This document shows, in pieces, positions 1 through 10,740 of a stretch of 64,000 bases of DNA. A program made the position numbers and the translations under genes. Source of the DNA: Campanula takesimana (lineage: Eukaryota > Streptophyta > Magnoliopsida > Asterales > Campanulaceae); NCBI GenBank assembly GCA_026119855.1, contig JAOWBW010000482.1, forward strand, positions 62,001-126,000. Reading direction: 5' to 3'. The notes under the pieces are model-generated. The model did not search any database. It saw nothing but the letters and a program-made list of their open reading frames with translations, and was not told the DNA's origin. Each line of letters opens with the position of its first letter. The first letter of the stretch is position 1.

Positions 1-786
1 AAATATGTACCATTACCAACTTAGTTGGTACGCTTGGTACTTGGTTGGTACGGTTGGTACTAGCCTATACCAAATGTTGAATATAATGTAAAAACGATTA
101 TAACACAAAAATGAACGACGAGTCCAAAACAAAACATATTGATTACCTAATTCAACATTGACGTAAAGCTAGTCAACAAGGTAGGAGTTTCAGGTTGACA
201 CCAATTGATCATAACAATTCACCACAATATTCCCTAAAATTAATGCAAATTTTATAACTATTTTGTCATTAATTTGGGATAGAAGTAGTAGTAATAATTG
301 TAACATCTATTTGACTAATATTCTCTTATCCTCTTTAACTGCAATAAGAGCTGCACTTCAATATAAGCTTTGCCATTGGCATGAATAACCGGCATGTAAC
401 AACTCATGGGATATTCACTAATAAAGTTCGTCCACAAATTTATGATACTACCAATACATTAACATATGCAACCTACACTTGTAATTGATATACACAATTC
501 ACCCCAAAATGATAATGACAATACATTAACAGTCGTGAGACTGAATTAAATGGGGAATAGAATAGGGATAGAACATATAATATTTTTAATATTATTAAAA
601 ACTATAATTGGTACTTGGTATACCAACCAACATTAAATATCAGTACCGTGTACCAACCAATTATACATAATTGGTACGGTAGTACCTACCAACAATGTCG
701 GTATACCGATTTAGCCGTACCAATTATAATTGGTACGGTTGGTATACGAATTGGTTGGTATGGATTTACAAATTTTGCCAGCCCTA

Positions 787-1099
787 CAGTGGCGGATCTA
801 GAATTTCCAAACACCGGGTGCACAATTTACACTAAATAACTTAATTAGAGTGGTAATTTAACTAGAAGGTCAGTAAGTTTCTGATTTTGCGAATGTGTTT
901 GTGTTGTGTGGCTCCGCTTCGTTTCTCGTAAACTTATGTCAGCGTTGATTTGTTATCTTTTCCTTCTACTAAGTTCATATCCCTTCTAGTTAAATTACCA
1001 CTCTAATTATTTTTTGGGAGGTGTACTTAGTAAAAAAATAAAAAAATGGGTTGACTGAGTGCACATGCACCCCCTACTAGCATGCAAGATCCGCCCCTG
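787..1099. mobile_element. hAT MITE, TIR CAGTGGCGGATC
   Basis: The termini are CAGTGGCGGATC at 787 and, inverted, CAGGGGCGGATC ending at 1099. They are flanked by 8-bp near-identical direct repeats, cagcccta (779-786) and cagcctta (1100-1107), matching the 8-bp target duplication of hAT elements. No coding capacity is seen. Confidence 0.75.
844..1007. repeat. 26-bp perfect inverted repeat nested in the hAT MITE
   Basis: Arms 844-869 and 982-1007 are exact reverse complements, beginning ATTAGAGTGG and ending CCACTCTAAT. They are separated by 112 bp and flanked on both sides by the dinucleotide TA. This is the structure of a small TA-inserting (mariner-type) MITE, although the ends are not the Stowaway consensus. 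Confidence 0.6.
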
Positions 1100-1107
1100 C
1101 AGCCTTA

Positions 1108-1699
1108 CCATTAACGATATTATAAATAACACTATTTTAAATTGTTTAATAATAATAAGATTTTTATAAGATTTTGATCAATATTTAATTGAAAAATCAT
1201 AAAATTAAAAATTAAAAATTAAAGCAAGACTAGATTTCTTGTTGGGGGTCAGGAACGACCTTTGGCTATTGGAGCAGCTGCCCCGTTACTAGTGTTAATT
1301 TTGCCATAAATTTCTATATTCTGCAATTTTATGAAATGTTGCCACATTTTAAGAATATAGCTTCATTTATTTGATATTAGTTCCTTTGTTACAGAGCAAG
1401 AGTCCTACTTTCTATAATGGCATGTTCAGAATATGAGTCTCTTTTCCAAAATGACAAATAATGAGAAAGAATTAATAGTGTTTTGTACAACTTGTCCTTC
1501 TAAACTTTTTATAATTACAAAAAATCAAACACTTATCAATTTACTTTTTGCCCACTTACATTATGAATAGTCTTTTAAACAATTATATTTTCAATCCACC
1601 TGCAATGTTTACTCACTTTCTATTGTTTCCTTAATTAGCATCCTCAACCAAAATAGAGAAAGTTTCCTTAATTAACGTGCACAATCAAGATAGCACTCT
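1108..1699. other. gene-free AT-rich stretch with a decayed MITE
   Basis: No gene is seen. Roughly 1430-1690 resembles the MITE family at 1951-2235 and 9312-9596 (similar words around 'aatagtgttttg...acttgtcctt' and 'aatcaaacacttatcaat'), but its ends are too decayed to place. Confidence 0.4.
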
Positions 1700-1938
1700 C
1701 ACTGTGATCCGTCCCGGTGGAAATTGCACAAAAAAAGTATGACACAAGAATTAAGGGAAAACGTGAAAAATGTGATGTGTTGATAGATGAGTGAGAGAGA
1801 GAAAGTGGGGTAGAGAATAGTTAGTGGGTTAGTGGATGTGAGTGTGCAAGTGGGTTAAAACTTTCCTTTTATGGATTTTGCAATTTCTATGGGACGCCCA
1901 AATGACAAGTTTTGCAATTTCAAGCGGGACAGAGGGAG
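1700..1938. mobile_element. Stowaway-like MITE, decayed left end
   Basis: The right end is ggacagagggag followed by TA (1939-1940), the inverted Stowaway terminus. The left end near 1700 keeps only 'ccgtccc'. The interior shares the 'gtgggtta...agtgggttaaaactttcc' type sequence with the MITE at 3049-3549. Confidence 0.6.
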
Positions 1939-1950
1939 TAGAAGAAGTAT

Positions 1951-2235
1951 CCCAGTTGAAGGTTCTTAATTTCTTTTTTGGTATGTCTCAGTTTAAGGTT
2001 TTTAGTTAATTTATTCTTTAAATGGCAAAGGATGAATAGTGTTTTGGACATTTTTGTCCTCATAAAGTTCATATATTACAAAAAGCACATCACTTACCCA
2101 TCTACTTTTCATCTACTTGCATTATGAATTGACAACTATATCCTCCACCTTCTACTATTCTTGACTCAATGTTGTTTTGATTCCTTAATAAGCGTGCAAA
2201 ATCAAACCAATAACCTTAAATCGAGACGGAGGGAG
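1951..2235. mobile_element. Stowaway-like MITE
   Basis: The right terminus is gacggagggag before TA at 2236-2237; TA also precedes the left end at 1949-1950. The interior is homologous, inverted, to 9312-9596. Confidence 0.6.
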
Positions 2236-2413
2236 TACTATTTTTTGACAATGGAAAGAGGAAATTGAACCATGAACTTTCGTGTAATAAAAAACTTATG
2301 TCATGTGCACTAAAACTCTTTAATATTCAAAACGACTGGATGATAAAACTCTGAGATTTTTAATTAACTAATGAACCATAAACACATTTTCCTTTTACTT
2401 GCTTACTAATAAC

Positions 2414-2929
2414 TAGGGCTGTTATACGAACCGAGCTGGCTCGAGCTCGACTCGGGCTCGGCTCGTGAAAGATCGAGCTCGAGTGAGCTCGAGTTGAAGC
2501 TCGAGTCGAGCGCGAACCGATTGTCAAGCTCGTTTTTGTTATCGAGCCGACCGTGCTCGGCTCGTTTAGCTCGTTAAAAGCTCGAGTTCTGCTCGATAAG
2601 CTCATTAAAATTGAATTTTTGTTTTTGAACGGCTCGAACTCGGCTCGATAAGCTCGAATTCAGCTCGATAAGCTCGAATTCAGCTCGATAAGCTCGTTAA
2701 TACCATACTTTTCTTAAAAAAATGTCTAAGCTCGAGCTCGGCTAGTTAAAACTCGAGTTCGATATCGACTCGAGTTGTTCGCGAGCAGCTCGCGAGCTCG
2801 ATTCGACTCGAGCTCGAACAAGCAAGTGGGCTCGAGCTCTCTCGATAAAAGCTCGAGCTCGATAAGTTTTAAACGAGCTCGAGCTCGACACCCCAAAGCT
2901 CGACTCGGCTCGGCTCGTTTACAGCCCTA
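2414..2929. mobile_element. hAT MITE made almost wholly of GCTCGA words
   Basis: Terminal inverted repeats are TAGGGCTGT at 2414 and ACAGCCCTA ending at 2929. They are flanked by a perfect 8-bp duplication, ctaataac (2406-2413 and 2930-2937). Nearly all of the 516 bp is permutations of GCTCGA / GAGCTCGAG, so it can form extensive secondary structure. It is non-coding. Confidence 0.85.
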
Positions 2930-3048
2930 CTAATAACTACTCCCTCCGTCTCACTATGTTTTACCACTAGACAGAATTTTGTAGTTTAAGAAGCTTCAAT
3001 TAATGCTTAGTTCAATTTTTATATTTTCTATTATACCCTTCTTTAATA

Positions 3049-3549
3049 CTCCCTCCGTCCCATCTTATATTTCAAAAAAAAGTGGGCACAAGCAGTGGCG
3101 AAGCCAGAAATTTACTGAAAGGGTGTCGAAATTATGATATAGTGTTATTTTTTTCTAAATTTAAGGGGTCAAAATTGCGAAAACCAATATTTTTAATGGT
3201 AAAAATAATATTTTTCTAAACTTAAAAGGGGTAAAATTGACAAAACTCCAAAATCAAGGGGGTCGGATGACCCCCATGGCCAAAGGGTGGCTTCGCCACT
3301 GGGCACAAGAATTAAGATGAGAATATTTATATTATATAATATAGATAGTGGGGTAGAGTGTTGTGAGTATAGAAAGTGGGTGGGAGAGAGAAAGTGGGGT
3401 ATGGAATAGTTAGTGGATAGTTGTTGTGTGTATGACATGTAGGTCCCACTAAATAAAAAAGTATAAAAACTTTCATTTTTTGGATTTTGAAGTTTAAAAT
3501 GCGACACCCAAAAGGGAAATTTTTGAAATTTAAAATGGGACGGAGGGGG
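3049..3549. mobile_element. Stowaway MITE, middle member of the nest
   Basis: It begins CTCCCTCCGTCCCATC after TA (3047-3048) and ends gggacggaggggg before TA (3550-3551). The hAT MITE at 3093-3301 lies 44 bp inside its left end. Confidence 0.75.
3093..3301. mobile_element. hAT MITE, innermost member of the nest
   Basis: Perfect 13-bp TIRs CAGTGGCGAAGCC are flanked by a perfect 8-bp target duplication, ggcacaag (3085-3092 and 3302-3309). It is 209 bp and non-coding. The minus-strand ORF over 3193-3507 crosses two transposons and is spurious. Confidence 0.88.
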
Positions 3550-4885
3550 TATTAATTAGGATGTATGTACATGAGAATATGTGCCTTGTTTTTATACCAA
3601 CTAGTATTAATTTTTAAACTTAAATAAGGGTATGATAGGAAAATAATGAACAAACGTACAATGGTTTTATAAGTGGCCAAATAAAATTAGACAAACAAAA
3701 ATAGAAATGTATAGTAAGATGGAGGGAGTAAATTTCTTTTAAATTTAGTTTGTGGAACTGTAACGACCCCAAAAACCCGTTCCTATTTATTTTATATTTT
3801 TGGGATTTTAATTTGACATTATGTGTGCATTTTATGTGTTGCATCATATTTTATGACTTGCACATATTGTTAGATTAATTGTGTTACTATTTTGGTTAGT
3901 AGTAATTGTAAGAACCTAGCGAGCGGTCACGCTTAGCTTAGTTCGCGTCTACTTTCATTTGGCTTCACATCATTCTTGCATGTCATTTTGGTAGCATTTT
4001 TATTTGTTACTATTTGACGTGTTTATGATTTGGGTATATTATTTCTTGTGTTTTATATACCTTTGAAATAAGCGAAATAGCACAAAAGAAGATATTATTA
4101 AATCAAATATTGTCATTTTTGGCAGCTCGACTAGTCTGCGCTAAAACGGACGTAACTTTGTATAGAAAATTCGGATTGACGAACCGAAAATTACGTTCTG
4201 AACTAGACAGATAAGGATTTCTAAATAAGTATTATTTGTGTAATTTGATTGAGTGGAAAATTCCAGGTGAACAGTCAAAATGGACTGATTTTTCAGCCAA
4301 TAGAAAAATTGACACAATTTGACTTTTATTTTACTATCCTATAAGAAATTGACACCTCACCTATGTAGTTGGACTTTGTCGATCATCACATGGGCTGAGA
4401 AAAGGCTGAGAAGTGAAATAAAAATAAAAATAGAAGGTTGGAGTAGTATCTATTTAATAATACTATAGTGCTTTCTAATTCAATTTGTAAAAGCTATCAC
4501 CTTATTAATAAGGTTGATTTGGGCAATTACGTGGCACTCATAGACCCACTACCCTTCAGCATGACTCATCCCTAGCTTGTTATTATATCTCTTATCCCTT
4601 CTCAAAATCGATATACAAAGAGTGAGGAAGAGCAGAACGAAACAAAGGTTCGTTGATCAATTAACTGTCTAAAATTCATTTTGATCGATAATATCAAATC
4701 AAATACAGTACGACGGTGGAGCTCTCGAGTAGGTGATCAATTATATCCGAACATAATTCATTTTAGACGGTGAATATTTCGAAATTGGGTAAGTTACTAA
4801 TCCCCTTTAATTATTAAAATGGTCATAATCATGCTATATATGCTTAATATGTGGTGAAATGATGTTTTGGTATACTTTTATATAT

Positions 4886-5195
4886 ACTTGTAAATTTGGG
4901 ACGGAGGGAGTAGTAATAACTTTTATTTTACTTGTAAATTTGGGACGGAGGGAGTAGTAATAACTTTTATTAGACTTGTAAATTTGGGACGGAGGGAGTA
5001 GTAATAACTTTTATATATACTTGTAAATTTGGGACGGAGGGAGTAGTAATAACTTTTATTATACTTGTAAATTTGGGACGGAGGGAGTAGTAATAACTTT
5101 TATTAGACTTGTAAATTTGGGACAGAGGGAGTAGTAATAACTTTTATATATACTTGTAAATTTGGGACGGAAGGAGTAGTAATAACTTTTATTAT
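4886..5195. repeat. 44/45-bp minisatellite, 7 units, with a three-unit higher-order pattern
   Basis: Units start with ACTTGTAAATTTGGGACGG at 4886, 4930, 4974, 5019, 5063, 5107 and 5152. The spacers before the units alternate tatata / tt(t/a)ta / ttaga and then repeat, giving a 133-bp super-unit. Each unit contains gggacggagggagta, the Stowaway terminus. The other LTR copies have a single related unit (about 16759-16785; inverted near 57550). Confidence 0.9.
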
Positions 5196-5659
5196 TATGG
5201 GTATATGCTAGATGAGGTTGGCATGGTAGTGTTGTGAAGTTATAATGATGTTGTTGTGCTTTAGGATTGGGTAACAACTTGGTAATGAAAGTGAACTTTG
5301 TTAGATTTTTCCTGGGAATTGGCCATTCTGCAGTGGAGCGGCCGAGCAGTCTGAGTTTTAACAACTTGTTTGTTTTTCGTTAAGTACTGGGCTAGGTCTT
5401 AGGCGATGTCCTAGGATGCCTAGATAATTGTTATGAGGTATCAAAATGATAGAATTGGTCCTTTGTGATCGGGTTTGACTTAATGTGATTGTGTAGATGG
5501 ATTGTGTGGTGACTTAATGTCAAGATTGTGCACATTATTGTGAAAACGTGTTTACTTCTCTATGATGAGCTTGTGTGGTTTCCTTCTATGGAATCATGCC
5601 CTGGTTGTTGTTTTAGCAAGTATTTATTACTGTGCTCTTTGTTGAAAGTCCAGCTGGTT

Positions 5660-5851
5660 TTGTGTGTTATCGAGTGGAGGTGGAAAGCATTATAGTGGCA
5701 CACTAGCCAAGTTCACTATAAGGTTTTCCACTGGTCCTATTTCCCAGGTTGGGATGTTATCGAGTGGAGGTGGAAGGCATTGTAGTGCATCAGTTAAGTG
5801 CACTATAAGGCTTTTCCACTGGACCTATTTCCTCAGTCCAGATTGGCCTTG
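5660..5851. repeat. tandem duplication of about 90 bp inside the solo LTR
   Basis: Two diverged copies begin 'gttatcgagtggaggtgg' at about 5668 and 5757, and both continue into a 'cactataagg..tttccactgg' block. A comparable doubling is present inverted in the gypsy 5' LTR (about 56800-56935). Confidence 0.7.
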
Positions 5852-6050
5852 GATGGGATGAACTCGCTCCCTCGCGTGAGCATTTAGGGGTATGACTTTG
5901 TGTCATTTTCTCCCACTATTGTTGTTGTTATGTTATATGGTTCCGGAACCTGTTTCAGCTATTGATGCTGCCCGTTGTTACTTTGGCTCTGTTGGATATG
6001 GTTTGGTTTTCGGGATCCCGGCTTCAGCTATTTATGCTGCTCAGATGGTT

Positions 6051-6125
6051 TCAGACAGATGGTCTTCTCAGATGGTTATTCAGATGGTTTTCTCAGATGG
6101 TTTTCTCAGATGGTTTTCTCTGATG
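6051..6125. repeat. 15-bp minisatellite (tcagatggttttctc)
   Basis: About five imperfect head-to-tail units of tcagatggttttctc lie inside the solo LTR. They are absent at this length from copy 2. Confidence 0.75.
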
Positions 6126-6808
6126 ATCATGTTATTTCGGTAAACCTTGGCTTGGTATCCTCGTAGGAGTGTTTACTCCTACACTATGTGTTGTATGATG
6201 AGTTGGTCGTTATTTCCAACCGGTATGGGACGGTTGGCGATAGGGAGCCTCTCATATTATGTGCTATATGCTATATGATCATTTGTGATATTGTTCCTTT
6301 ATGTTTATCATATAAGCATGTAATGTAGTTGCATTTTAGTAACTTACTGAGATTCATTCTCACCCCTTATTTGTTTACTGTTTTAGATAAAACCAAGTCC
6401 AGAGGATAGGACACTTTGGCACGGGAGGACGTTGAAAGTGGTAAGAGTTGGGTTTTGTTTTGTCAAGGTTACATTACATAAATGTATAACCTTTTGGGTA
6501 GAGTTTCCTTGACTTCATCGTCTTGTAACACCTATATTTTGGATAATGTTGGTGTGAGTACATTGGTATAAAGGTTTGTAAGCCTTCGGGCTAAATAGTT
6601 TCGTTTGTGAAAGTTTGTTTGAAAGTCAGTGGAAGTCTTTGAACTTCAAGTGTGGATTTGTTAAACTTTATGAAAGTATATTTCGAAAAATTTTCTAAAG
6701 GTGTTTTATAACGTCTTCCAATCGTGTCCCGAGCATGGGGCCAAGTAGGACCACGGGTCTGGGGCGCGACAGGAACAAACAAAATTTTATAATTAACGGA
6801 GTACTAAT

Positions 6809-6986
6809 CAAGGTTCTAAAAAGCGTTAGGCGGTCGTTAGGCGCCGCAGCAGCGCCTAGGCGGAATTTAGGCGGGTCCGAGATTACAGAAATAATTATAA
6901 TATTCTAAGCGAAACTTAGGCGTTTCATGAACGCCTAGCGTTTAAGAGGGGTCTAGGCTGCTTAGACGGAAACCTTTTAGAACACT
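6809..6986. mobile_element. TTAGGCG-rich MITE, Mutator-like, copy 1
   Basis: The termini share GTTCTAAAA inverted (caaggttctaaaa / ttttagaacact) and are flanked by a perfect 9-bp duplication, agtactaat (6800-6808 and 6987-6995). The GC-rich body is built on TTAGGCG words. The same element lies inverted at 10741-10924. The 9-bp duplication suggests a Mutator-type MITE. Confidence 0.75.
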
Positions 6987-7271
6987 AGTACTAATAAAGA
7001 GAGCGAAAAGGGTGGGGTGAGGTGGCAAAGGGAATATGGGTCTTTGAAAGTAAAAGAATCGAGTAAATGAATGCCAGTTGTATGCCAGCTGTGTTTGGGC
7101 ATCCTAAAGTTGTGATTGATGTTGACGGATGCTTCACTCCTCTGGCCTGATGACCTGGCCAAACCAAATTTGTAGGCTCCCCCAAATTGCCACGTGATCA
7201 CGTGTTCCCTTATTTTCCTGCATTGTGCTCCAGTTTGACTGGATTATTAGAAATTCAAAATTTATTTATTA

Positions 7272-8813
7272 GGCAAAACTGCATCAAAAATCACTCAACT
7301 ATGATCAATTTGGGTATTTTGTCACTAAACTAATTTCCTTTTGAAACAACACATCCAACTAAGAGTTTATTGAATCGAAAGTCACTATCACTAACCCCGT
7401 TAGTTTTTTGCCGTTAAATGGTCATGTGCAGTGCATGTGACCAAATTTGAAGGGGTAATTTAGGCAATACAGTCTAAATAGTATAAAGAAATTATAGGGT
7501 TTATTTTTCAATTTTATAAACTACAGGGCTTGAACTAAAAGAACAAAAAATAAAAACCCTAATACCCTCCTCTGTGTTCTTCATTCTTACAAAGCCTCCT
7601 CCATCCCCTCTCCTTTCCACTCTCCGGCAACCCCCCATCCACCGTTTACTTTCTCTCTCTCTCTTTCTCTCTCTACAACACTTTTATATATTCACTCAAC
7701 TCAACTCAACAATTTCAATTTCTCTCTCTAGACTAGAAAATTCCCCCATTGACATGGCTCTTGAAGCTTTGAATTCCCAACTGCTGCCCCTTCCCCGTCT
7801 TTCCGTTACAAAGACATGGACGTCGTTCAACACACTCTCGATTCTTGGACCAAAGGCAAGCGCTCAAAGAGGCCTCACACTGAGACGAACCCACCTACTG
7901 AAGACGAGTATTTGGCTCTTTGCCTCATCATGCTCGCTCGCGGCGGCGCCGGTGGGAATTCAACGGCCACCACCACGTCTACTTCCGCTTTAAACCCCAC
8001 TGGTAAATATCATGAGTGCTCAATATGCCATAGGTCTTCCCCTTTTTGCACGCCTCCCCTTCCAAATCCTAGATCTGAAGCCGAAAATTGAAGACCCAGT
8101 TGAAAATTGAAGGATTGTCCATGGTTGAAATAGAAATCAGGAAATTGAAGAACACTTCTATTGATTTCTTATTGGGTTCTGGTTTCTGGAATAATCTGAT
8201 TTAGAATCGGAAGGGGCGGTGATGGCAGCTGGGTTTCAATCGGAAGCAAATTCATTCTCTCATTTGTTAATTTTGTGTGTTGATTTGGTTTGAATCTGGA
8301 TTTTATTTTGATTTTATGTGTTGCTAGTGGTGTTGATGATTATGGCTGGTGATTGGGGGGTGGAATTATGGTGGTGTTGATGGTAGTGGTGGGTTTGTGG
8401 TGGTGCTTACCGCGGACTAGTAGCGGTGGTAGCCGGTGGCGTGTGGGTGCTAGAGATTGACCGGTGATTGGGAAGATAAAGAGAGGGAGTTAGTCTACTT
8501 AACAAATGTGGGTGCATTTGTTTAGTTTCCTTAACATCAATTGCTAAAGTGGTGAAAAACAATTGATCAGAGACTTATTTGAAACAAGTTTAACCTTTAT
8601 ATTCTAGCTTAAAGTGAACTACCTAAAATACCCTTAAAAAAAGTCATGTGCATTGGCACATGACTATTTAACGCCAAAAAACTAACGGGGTTAGTGATAG
8701 TGACTATGGATGCAAAAATAAATAAGTTGAATGTGTTGTTTCAAAAGAAAATTAGTTTAGTGACCAAATACCCAAAGTGGTCATAGTTGAGTGATTTTTG
8801 GTGCAGTTTTGCC
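7272..8813. mobile_element. Pack-MULE carrying a zinc-finger gene fragment
   Basis: Inverted repeats of about 170 bp (7272-7440 and 8645-8813) start GGCAAAACTGCA. They share long words such as TCACTCAACTATGA and CTAACCCCGTTAGTTTTTTG. A perfect 9-bp duplication, tatttatta (7263-7271 and 8814-8822), flanks the element. Long TIRs with a 9-bp duplication are the signature of Mutator-like elements. The interior holds a captured ZAT-type gene start (7754-8091) with its CT-rich leader, then a G-rich stretch (about 8300-8470) that may be a second captured fragment. No transposase is seen, so it is non-autonomous. Confidence 0.9.
7754..8091 (+). pseudogene. captured, frameshifted 5' fragment of a ZAT-type C2H2 zinc-finger gene
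   Basis: The reading from ATG 7754 begins MALEALN, the usual start of ZAT10/AZF-type stress transcription repressors of plants. About 20 codons later the homology moves to another frame (MDVVQHTLDSW at 7816). It continues through the basic KGKRSKR box (nuclear signal in the family) and the L-box-like DEYLALCLIML. It reaches the first half of a zinc finger, Cys-Ser-Ile-Cys, then diverges before the QALGGH helix and stops at 8091. Both functional fingers and the C-terminal EAR motif are missing. A family member would be about 200-270 residues. The CT-rich leader (7640-7740) seems to have been captured too. It lies wholly inside the Pack-MULE TIRs, so I read it as a transduplicated fragment rather than a resident gene. 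Confidence 0.8.
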
Positions 8814-8864
8814 TATTTATTACTCCACAATTAATATTAATAAATGTTTTAGCTAAATTTTGTA

Positions 8865-9210
8865 CTCCCTCCGTTCAAAAACACCTTGCACCATTTTGAA
8901 ATTGTACGAGAATTAAAGAAAAAGTATATACTCCCTTCATTCCATCTCAAGTGAGCTAGGACGGACCAAAATAAAAATAAGTGTCAAGTGAGCTGGGACA
9001 GATGGAGTGTATTCAAAAGTATTGTGAGTGAGAAATGGAATGTGAGTATGATAAGTTGAGTGGAATTTACAACTGGGGCCCAAAATTAAGTGTGTGAGTA
9101 TGAAAGGTGAGGTAGAGAGAATAATAATAAAATTTGAACATTTTAAGATAAGGAAATTACCAATAAAACACCCAAAAAAATTAGTGCAAGGTATTTTGAG
9201 GCGGAGGGAG
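8865..9210. mobile_element. Stowaway MITE with a second one inserted in it
   Basis: The ends are CTCCCTCCGTTCAAAAACACC and, inverted, ggcggagggag. TA lies on both sides (8863-8864, 9211-9212). A 79-bp Stowaway sits inside at 8931-9009. Confidence 0.75.
8931..9009. mobile_element. 79-bp minimal Stowaway MITE
   Basis: TA (8929-8930), then CTCCCTTCATTCC; the right end is gggacagatggagtg before TA (9010-9011). The arms share CAAGTGAGCT in inverted or duplicated form, leaving almost no unique interior. Confidence 0.65.
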
Positions 9211-9311
9211 TACTCCGTATTTTACTTTATAATAATATCTCTGTTCTATCGACACATTTTGTTTTGAGTGTCGCATTAACGCGTAACATTACTTAAAGTA
9301 AAAAAGTTTTA

Positions 9312-9596
9312 CTCCTTACGTCCCGAGTTAAGGTTCTTAGTATAATTTTGCATGATTATTAAACAATCAAGGCAAACTTGAGTCAATAATAGAGTGGAGA
9401 ATATAATTGTCCATTCATAAAGCAAGTGGGTGAAAAGTGAATAGTGATGTGTTTTCTGTAATATATGATTTTTATGAGGACAAGAGTGTCCAAAACAATA
9501 TTCATCCTTTATCATTTAAAGAATAAAACGACTAAGAACCTTAAACTGAAACATACCAAAAAGGAAAGTAAGAACCTTAAACTGAGACATATAGAG
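9312..9596. mobile_element. Stowaway-like MITE (same family as 1951-2235)
   Basis: TA (9310-9311), then CTCCTTACGTCCCGAGTTAAGG; the right end reads ctgagacatatagag before TA. It is the inverted counterpart of 1951-2235. Confidence 0.6.
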
Positions 9597-9598
9597 TA

Positions 9599-9861
9599 AC
9601 ATCCTTTTCGTTCTAAAAGAACTTGTAATAATTTTATTTTTGAGTGTTATATTGATAAATTTCATTTTTTTAAAATGTCGTTCAACTTTTTTTTTTTATT
9701 CATCCTACCCCAATATAATCACACATTTAAATTGCGGGTTTTACTCTCAAATAATTATCCTCACAAATATTTCCAACTCACAATACTTTTGAATATAAAT
9801 GCTATCGTCTTAAATCTTGTGCAAGTCCAAAATTGTGAAAAATGTTTTGGGACGGAGTGAG
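9599..9861. mobile_element. Stowaway-like MITE
   Basis: The right end is ttgggacggagtgag before TA (9862-9863). The left end (about 9599, 'atccttttcgttct') directly abuts the preceding MITE and seems to share its TA. Confidence 0.55.
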
Positions 9862-9878
9862 TACTTCTTTATTTTATA

Positions 9879-10131
9879 CTCTCTCCATCTCATGTTAAAC
9901 TTAAAAAAATTTCATTATGAGTGTCCCAGTTAAACTTCAAAACCTAAAAAAGAAAGTTTTTTATATTTTTATTTGTGGACCCTACATGGATACTCGCAAC
10001 AATTACGCAATAACTATTCATTACCCCATTTCCTCTCTTTCTTACCAAACCATCTGCATGCACAACACATCATTTTTTTCTTAATTTTTAAACCCAAAAG
10101 TTTTTTTAAGTTTAAAATGGGTTGGAGGGAG
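9879..10131. mobile_element. Stowaway MITE
   Basis: CTCTCTCCATCTCATGTTAAAC after TA (9877-9878) pairs with tttaaaatgggttggaggg at the right end, before TA (10132-10133). Confidence 0.65.
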
Positions 10132-10740
10132 TACAGTGAGATCCATTTGTCATACTCACAACAATTCACTCATTATTTTTACCTCAAAAAAAATCTTGGT
10201 GATAATCAGAGTTTCATTATAAAGACAGACACAAGATTATAACGGGGCGGTTTAATTAAAATATGTGTGAGATATTATAATTTGTCATAATAGCATTAAT
10301 AATAAAAACAAAATAGAGTATAGAAAATGGAAAATGGAAAAAGAAACTGGGGGGTTGGGAAGTTGGAGAGAGTAGGTTAGTAAAGTGCTCCACGGGTCTA
10401 GTTTTTGAAGAACAAGGGGGTCATCACCATTCACCCAACCCCTTTAAATTTTACAATATAACCAAAAGAATTAAATAAAAAATGGATCAAATTGATGCAA
10501 ATGAAGTACTCCTCTTCCAAATTCAAAACAACTGTCCATTTTTATTTTTATTTGAAAGAACTGTCCATTTTTTTTAAGTAAGAATAAATTGATCATTTAT
10601 TTTAATATGGATCCAAATTCATGAATGATGTTTTCACTTTTTTTATTGTTACTTTAAATGAATCTTGATAAGTAATTTAAGTTGATTTAGTTATTTTAAT
10701 AAAATTTAAAATTTGTTATTGAAACACCATTATAAATATC
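10132..10740. other. gene-free AT-rich spacer
   Basis: No coding signal, repeat or RNA gene is recognisable. It contains poly-T and A-rich runs only. Confidence 0.5.

Larger units (their letters stand above)
1..1107. mobile_element. hAT-like element with TTGGTAC words, left end outside window
   Basis: Both visible ends (1-60 and 605-760) are packed with TTGGTAC / GTACCAA words around an ordinary AT-rich core. The right end finishes in a hAT-style terminus that reads TAGGGCTGGCAAAAT on the minus strand (about 772-786). A second hAT MITE (787-1099) is inserted in or just at this terminus. Subterminal short-word repeats are usual in hAT elements. The left end and its target duplication are not in the window, so the family call is inference. 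The 74-codon ORF at 615-839 is only the repeat read through and is not a gene. Confidence 0.5.
2940..3728. mobile_element. Stowaway MITE, outer member of a three-deep nest
   Basis: It starts CTCCCTCCGTCTCAC after TA (2938-2939) and ends gatggagggag before TA (3729-3730). It is interrupted by a second Stowaway (3049-3549), itself interrupted by a hAT MITE (3093-3301). Confidence 0.75.
3759..6771 (+). mobile_element. solo LTR of a Ty3/gypsy family (copy 1, 3013 bp)
   Basis: It starts TGTAACGACCCC and ends GGGGCGCGACA, flanked by a perfect 5-bp duplication, ggaac (3754-3758 and 6772-6776). That means one LTR with no internal region, the footprint of LTR-LTR recombination. The termini match copy 2 (16158-18354) and, inverted, the 5' LTR at 55986-58177, where a tRNA-Met primer site and gypsy gag/protease/RT identify the superfamily. 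It is about 0.8 kb longer than the other copies, partly through the minisatellite at 4886-5195. Short ORFs inside are not genes. Confidence 0.9.

Noticed and set aside
615..839. 74-codon ORF
   Set aside because: It is the TTGGTAC repeat of a hAT element read through into the next MITE; there is no protein-like composition beyond the repeat.
3193..3507. 104-codon minus-strand ORF
   Set aside because: Spans a hAT MITE and part of a Stowaway; chance open frame.
5059..5364. 101-codon minus-strand ORF over the minisatellite
   Set aside because: The internal repeats of the predicted peptide simply mirror the 44/45-bp units.
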